From CAXBMB01 sp052078155 (GTDB lineage Bacteria; Pseudomonadota; Alphaproteobacteria; Kiloniellales; DSM-21159), in NCBI GenBank assembly GCA_052078155.1, contig JBQJBP010000002.1, positions 496,001-560,000 of the forward strand: 64,000 bases of DNA. Reading direction: 5' to 3'. The translations under genes and the position numbers were made by a program. This document shows positions 61,622-64,000 of this stretch, one piece after another. The notes beneath the pieces are model-generated. The model had not been told where the DNA came from, ran no database searches, and saw only the letters and a list, made by a program, of their open reading frames with translations. Position 1 is the stretch's first letter; each line of letters starts with the position of its first letter.

Positions 61622-64000
61622 TTAGTGAGCGTCGTTCCAGGTGTCGCCAATCCCGGCGTCGGCCACCAGATCCACAGAGAGTTCGACCACCGGATTGCAG
61701 GCATTCTCCATCACCCCACGCACCAGGGCAGAGGTTTCTTCCAGCTCGGCCTCCGGCACTTCAAAGATCAGTTCATCGTGAACCTGCAGCAGCATCTTTG
61801 CCTTGAGGTTGGCTGAGGTCAGCGCGCCGGGAATCTGGATCATGGCTCGTTTGATGATGTCAGCCGCCGTCCCCTGGATGGGGGCGTTGATGGCCGCCCG
61901 CTCTCCAAATCCCCGTCGCATGGGATTTTTGTCCAGCAAGGCCGGCACGTGGATGCGTCGACCAAAGAGGGTGGTGACGAAGCCCTGTTCCTTTCCTTGC
62001 GATTTCATGGCGTCCATGTAGGTGCGGATGCCGGGGAAACGGGCGAAGTAGGCCTCGATGTACTCTTTGGCTTCTTTCTGGGCGATGCCCAGGTTCTGGG
62101 CCAGTCCGAAGGCGGAAATGCCGTAGATGATGCCGAAGTTGATGGCTTTGGCCTGACGGCGAACCATCGGATCCATGTCTTCCATGGGCACACCGAAAAC
62201 CTGTGAAGCGGTCATGGCGTGAATGTCGGCCCCGTCGGCGAAAGCCTCCTGCAGTTCCTTGACCTCAGCAATGTGGGCAGTCAGACGCAGTTCGATCTGA
62301 GAGTAATCGACGCTCAGCAGTTTGCAGCCTTCTTCCGCCACAAAGGCCGAGCGGATCTTGCGCCCTTCTTCTGTGCGCACGGGAATGTTCTGCAGGTTGG
62401 GGTCGTTGGAGGACAGGCGACCTGTGGCGGCCACAGCCTGGGAGTAAGAGGTGTGGATGCGCCCGGTCTGGGGATCAATGGCTTCCTGCAGGGCATCCGT
62501 GTAGGTGGATTTCAGTTTGGCCAGCTGCCGCCAGTCCAGAACCTTCTGGGGCAGTTCGTGGCCTTGGTTGGCCAGACCTTCCAGTACGTCCGCCCCGGTG
62601 GCATAAGCACCGCTTTTGCCCTTTTTACCTCCTGGCAGACCCAGCTCATCAAACAGGATTTCGCCCAGCTGTTTGGGGGACCCGATGGTAAATTCCCGTC
62701 CGGCCAGCTGATGGATCTGACCGGCCAGCTCTTCAATGCGGGTGGCAAAATCGTTGGACAGACGGCGCAGCTCGTCCCGATCGGCTTTAATGCCTTCGGC
62801 TTCCATGGCAGCCAGCACCGGCACCAGGGGCCGCTCCAGGGTTTCGTAAACCGTGGTCATCTTGCGGGGCACCAGCTGGGGTTTCAGCGTTTCCCAGAGG
62901 GCGTAGGTGATTTCTGCATCTTCGGCGGCGTAGTCCCGGGCCTTGTCCAGCGGCACCTTGTCAAAGGTGATCTGGTTCTTGCCGCTGCCGCATACCTCCT
63001 TGAAGGGAATGGGCTTGCGGTCCAGATGCAGTTCAGCCAGTTCGTCCATGCCGTGACCATGCAGGCCGCCTTCCAGGACATAGGACAGCAGCATGGTGTC
63101 GTCGAAAGGTGCGACCTGGATGCCGGAGATGGCCTGTCCCTGGTCATCTTTAAAGGCGGCTCTGGCAAAGATGCGCGCATCGTATTTCATGTTCTGGCCG
63201 ATTTTCAGCACGGCCGGATCTTCCAGCAGGGGCTTTAAGAGGCCAAGCGCCCGGTCCCGGTCAATCTGCTTCGGCGCATCGGCGGGTCCGGCAAGGGCCA
63301 GCCCGCCAGCTTCCGCATTGGGCGATACGTGGGCCAGAGGGATGTAACAGGCCCGGGCGTTTTTCAGGCCCAGACTGATCCCGACCAGATCCACCCGCTG
63401 CACGTTGAGGCCGGTGGTTTCCGTGTCCACGGCGACCACGCCTTCCTGATTGGCTTCGGCGATCCAGCGTTTGAGGGCGTCTTCGTCCTGAACCAGTTCA
63501 TAGCTGGGTTCTGCAGAACCGGGGGTTTGCGCAGCAACATCCGCCGTCGCCCCGTCCCCATCCAGCCACTCAGTGGCCCGTTTTTTCAGGGTTCTGAATT
63601 CATACTCGTCCATGAAGTCATAGACGGTGGCCGGGTCCGGCTCTTTGCGGGTCAGATCGGCCAGGTCCAGATCCAGCGGCACGTCTTTCTTCAGCGTCAC
63701 AAGATCGAGAGAAATGCGGGCCAGATCGGCGTTCTCAATCAGTTTTTCCCGCCGTTTGGGTTGTTTGATCTCTCCGGCCCGGGTCAGCAGTTCTTCCAGT
63801 CCGCCGTATTCGGTGATCAGCTGGGCTGCTGTCTTGAGACCGATACCCGGCACACCGGGGACGTTGTCCACGGAATCCCCGGCCAGAGCCTGGACTTCCA
63901 CCACCTGCTCGGGAGTGACGCCGAACTTTTCAAACACCTCAGCGGGACCGATGGCCTTTTCCTTCATGGGGTCCAGCATGTCGACGCCGTCGGTCACCAG
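61622..64000 (-). CDS. polA: DNA polymerase I (N-terminus missing at window edge)
   Basis: 792 residues are present; the frame enters from the right edge, so part of the 5' nuclease is lost. Visible in order: the end of the 5'-3' nuclease (LAGDSVDNVPGVPGIGLKTA), a 3'-5' exonuclease domain with the active DTETTGLN motif (about 190 residues in), and the polymerase domain with DYSQIELRLTAHI, the O-helix RRQAKAINFGIIYGIS, and the catalytic VHDEL. The proofreading domain keeps its acidic residues, as in E. coli and unlike Taq. The enzyme fills gaps and removes RNA primers. Confidence 0.97.
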   Translation of the reverse strand: MVTDGVDMLDPMKEKAIGPAEVFEKFGVTPEQVVEVQALAGDSVDNVPGVPGIGLKTAAQLITEYGGLEELLTRAGEIKQPKRREKLIENADLARISLDLVTLKKDVPLDLDLADLTRKEPDPATVYDFMDEYEFRTLKKRATEWLDGDGATADVAAQTPGSAEPSYELVQDEDALKRWIAEANQEGVVAVDTETTGLNVQRVDLVGISLGLKNARACYIPLAHVSPNAEAGGLALAGPADAPKQIDRDRALGLLKPLLEDPAVLKIGQNMKYDARIFARAAFKDDQGQAISGIQVAPFDDTMLLSYVLEGGLHGHGMDELAELHLDRKPIPFKEVCGSGKNQITFDKVPLDKARDYAAEDAEITYALWETLKPQLVPRKMTTVYETLERPLVPVLAAMEAEGIKADRDELRRLSNDFATRIEELAGQIHQLAGREFTIGSPKQLGEILFDELGLPGGKKGKSGAYATGADVLEGLANQGHELPQKVLDWRQLAKLKSTYTDALQEAIDPQTGRIHTSYSQAVAATGRLSSNDPNLQNIPVRTEEGRKIRSAFVAEEGCKLLSVDYSQIELRLTAHIAEVKELQEAFADGADIHAMTASQVFGVPMEDMDPMVRRQAKAINFGIIYGISAFGLAQNLGIAQKEAKEYIEAYFARFPGIRTYMDAMKSQGKEQGFVTTLFGRRIHVPALLDKNPMRRGFGERAAINAPIQGTAADIIKRAMIQIPGALTSANLKAKMLLQVHDELIFEVPEAELEETSALVRGVMENACNPVVELSVDLVADAGIGDTWNDAH

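Overview
This window reads as chromosomal DNA of an alphaproteobacterium, most likely of the Rhodospirillales or a neighbouring order. The evidence is a set of lineage-typical genes in lineage-typical order: RegB/RegA, ChvG/ChvI followed by HprK and a permease-less PTS, pckA beside chvI, Irr divergent from fabA-fabB-fabI, and rimP-nusA-ylxR-infB-rbfA-truB-rpsO-pnp. I saw no tRNA, rRNA, insertion sequence, prophage or CRISPR array. The genus cannot be named from the sequence alone.

Layout. 1-5780: the 5' part of an exopolysaccharide export locus read leftward (outer-membrane barrel, Wza/GumB-type export protein, Wzc-type tyrosine autokinase, then an unknown membrane protein cut by the window edge). 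5847-12218: an exported FecR-domain protein divergent from a LapB/LapC-like type I secretion ABC transporter and adaptor. 12400-13690: a small PqqD-like protein with an HPr-kinase-like protein. 13769-15699: RegA/RegB redox two-component system. 15905-18273: a DUF45 metalloprotease, an SDR dehydrogenase and a DUF1330 protein. 19201-23766: two hybrid histidine kinases, the second RpfC-like. 24041-34317: the translation/RNA superoperon rimP to pnp. 34743-35507: glycerophosphodiesterase. 35604-38401: fabA-fabB-fabI for unsaturated fatty acids, divergent from irr. 39502-42727: a rubrerythrin / Fe-S oxidoreductase / DUF3501 trio behind a perfect Irr box. 42893-44875: an SH3 protein and a 2-hydroxyacid dehydrogenase. 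44968-52178: ptsP, HPr, EIIA-Man, an HprK-RapZ fusion, chvG, chvI. 52830-55885: a HugZ-like protein and pckA. 56039-58935: a TAXI-type TRAP transporter. 59383-61320: an RTX protein. 61622-64000: polA, cut by the right edge.

How the parts fit. ChvI, ChvG, HprK, EIIA and HPr form a regulatory cascade that senses envelope and carbon/nitrogen state; pckA next door is a plausible output. The type I secretion pair could export the RTX protein, although they lie about 47 kb apart. The envelope cluster at the left (polysaccharide export, T1SS, HprK-like and PqqD-like proteins) resembles loci where polysaccharide and exported proteins are made together. Irr probably controls the rubrerythrin operon through the box at 39216-39230.

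Most noteworthy observations: HprK and RapZ fused in one reading frame; an HprK-like kinase paired with a PqqD-like peptide-binding protein beside a secretion system; four tandem hairpin repeats that duplicate the 3' end of rimP; a dispersed family of twin-hairpin intergenic repeats whose copies show compensatory changes; and an RTX protein built from a 42-43-residue super-repeat.
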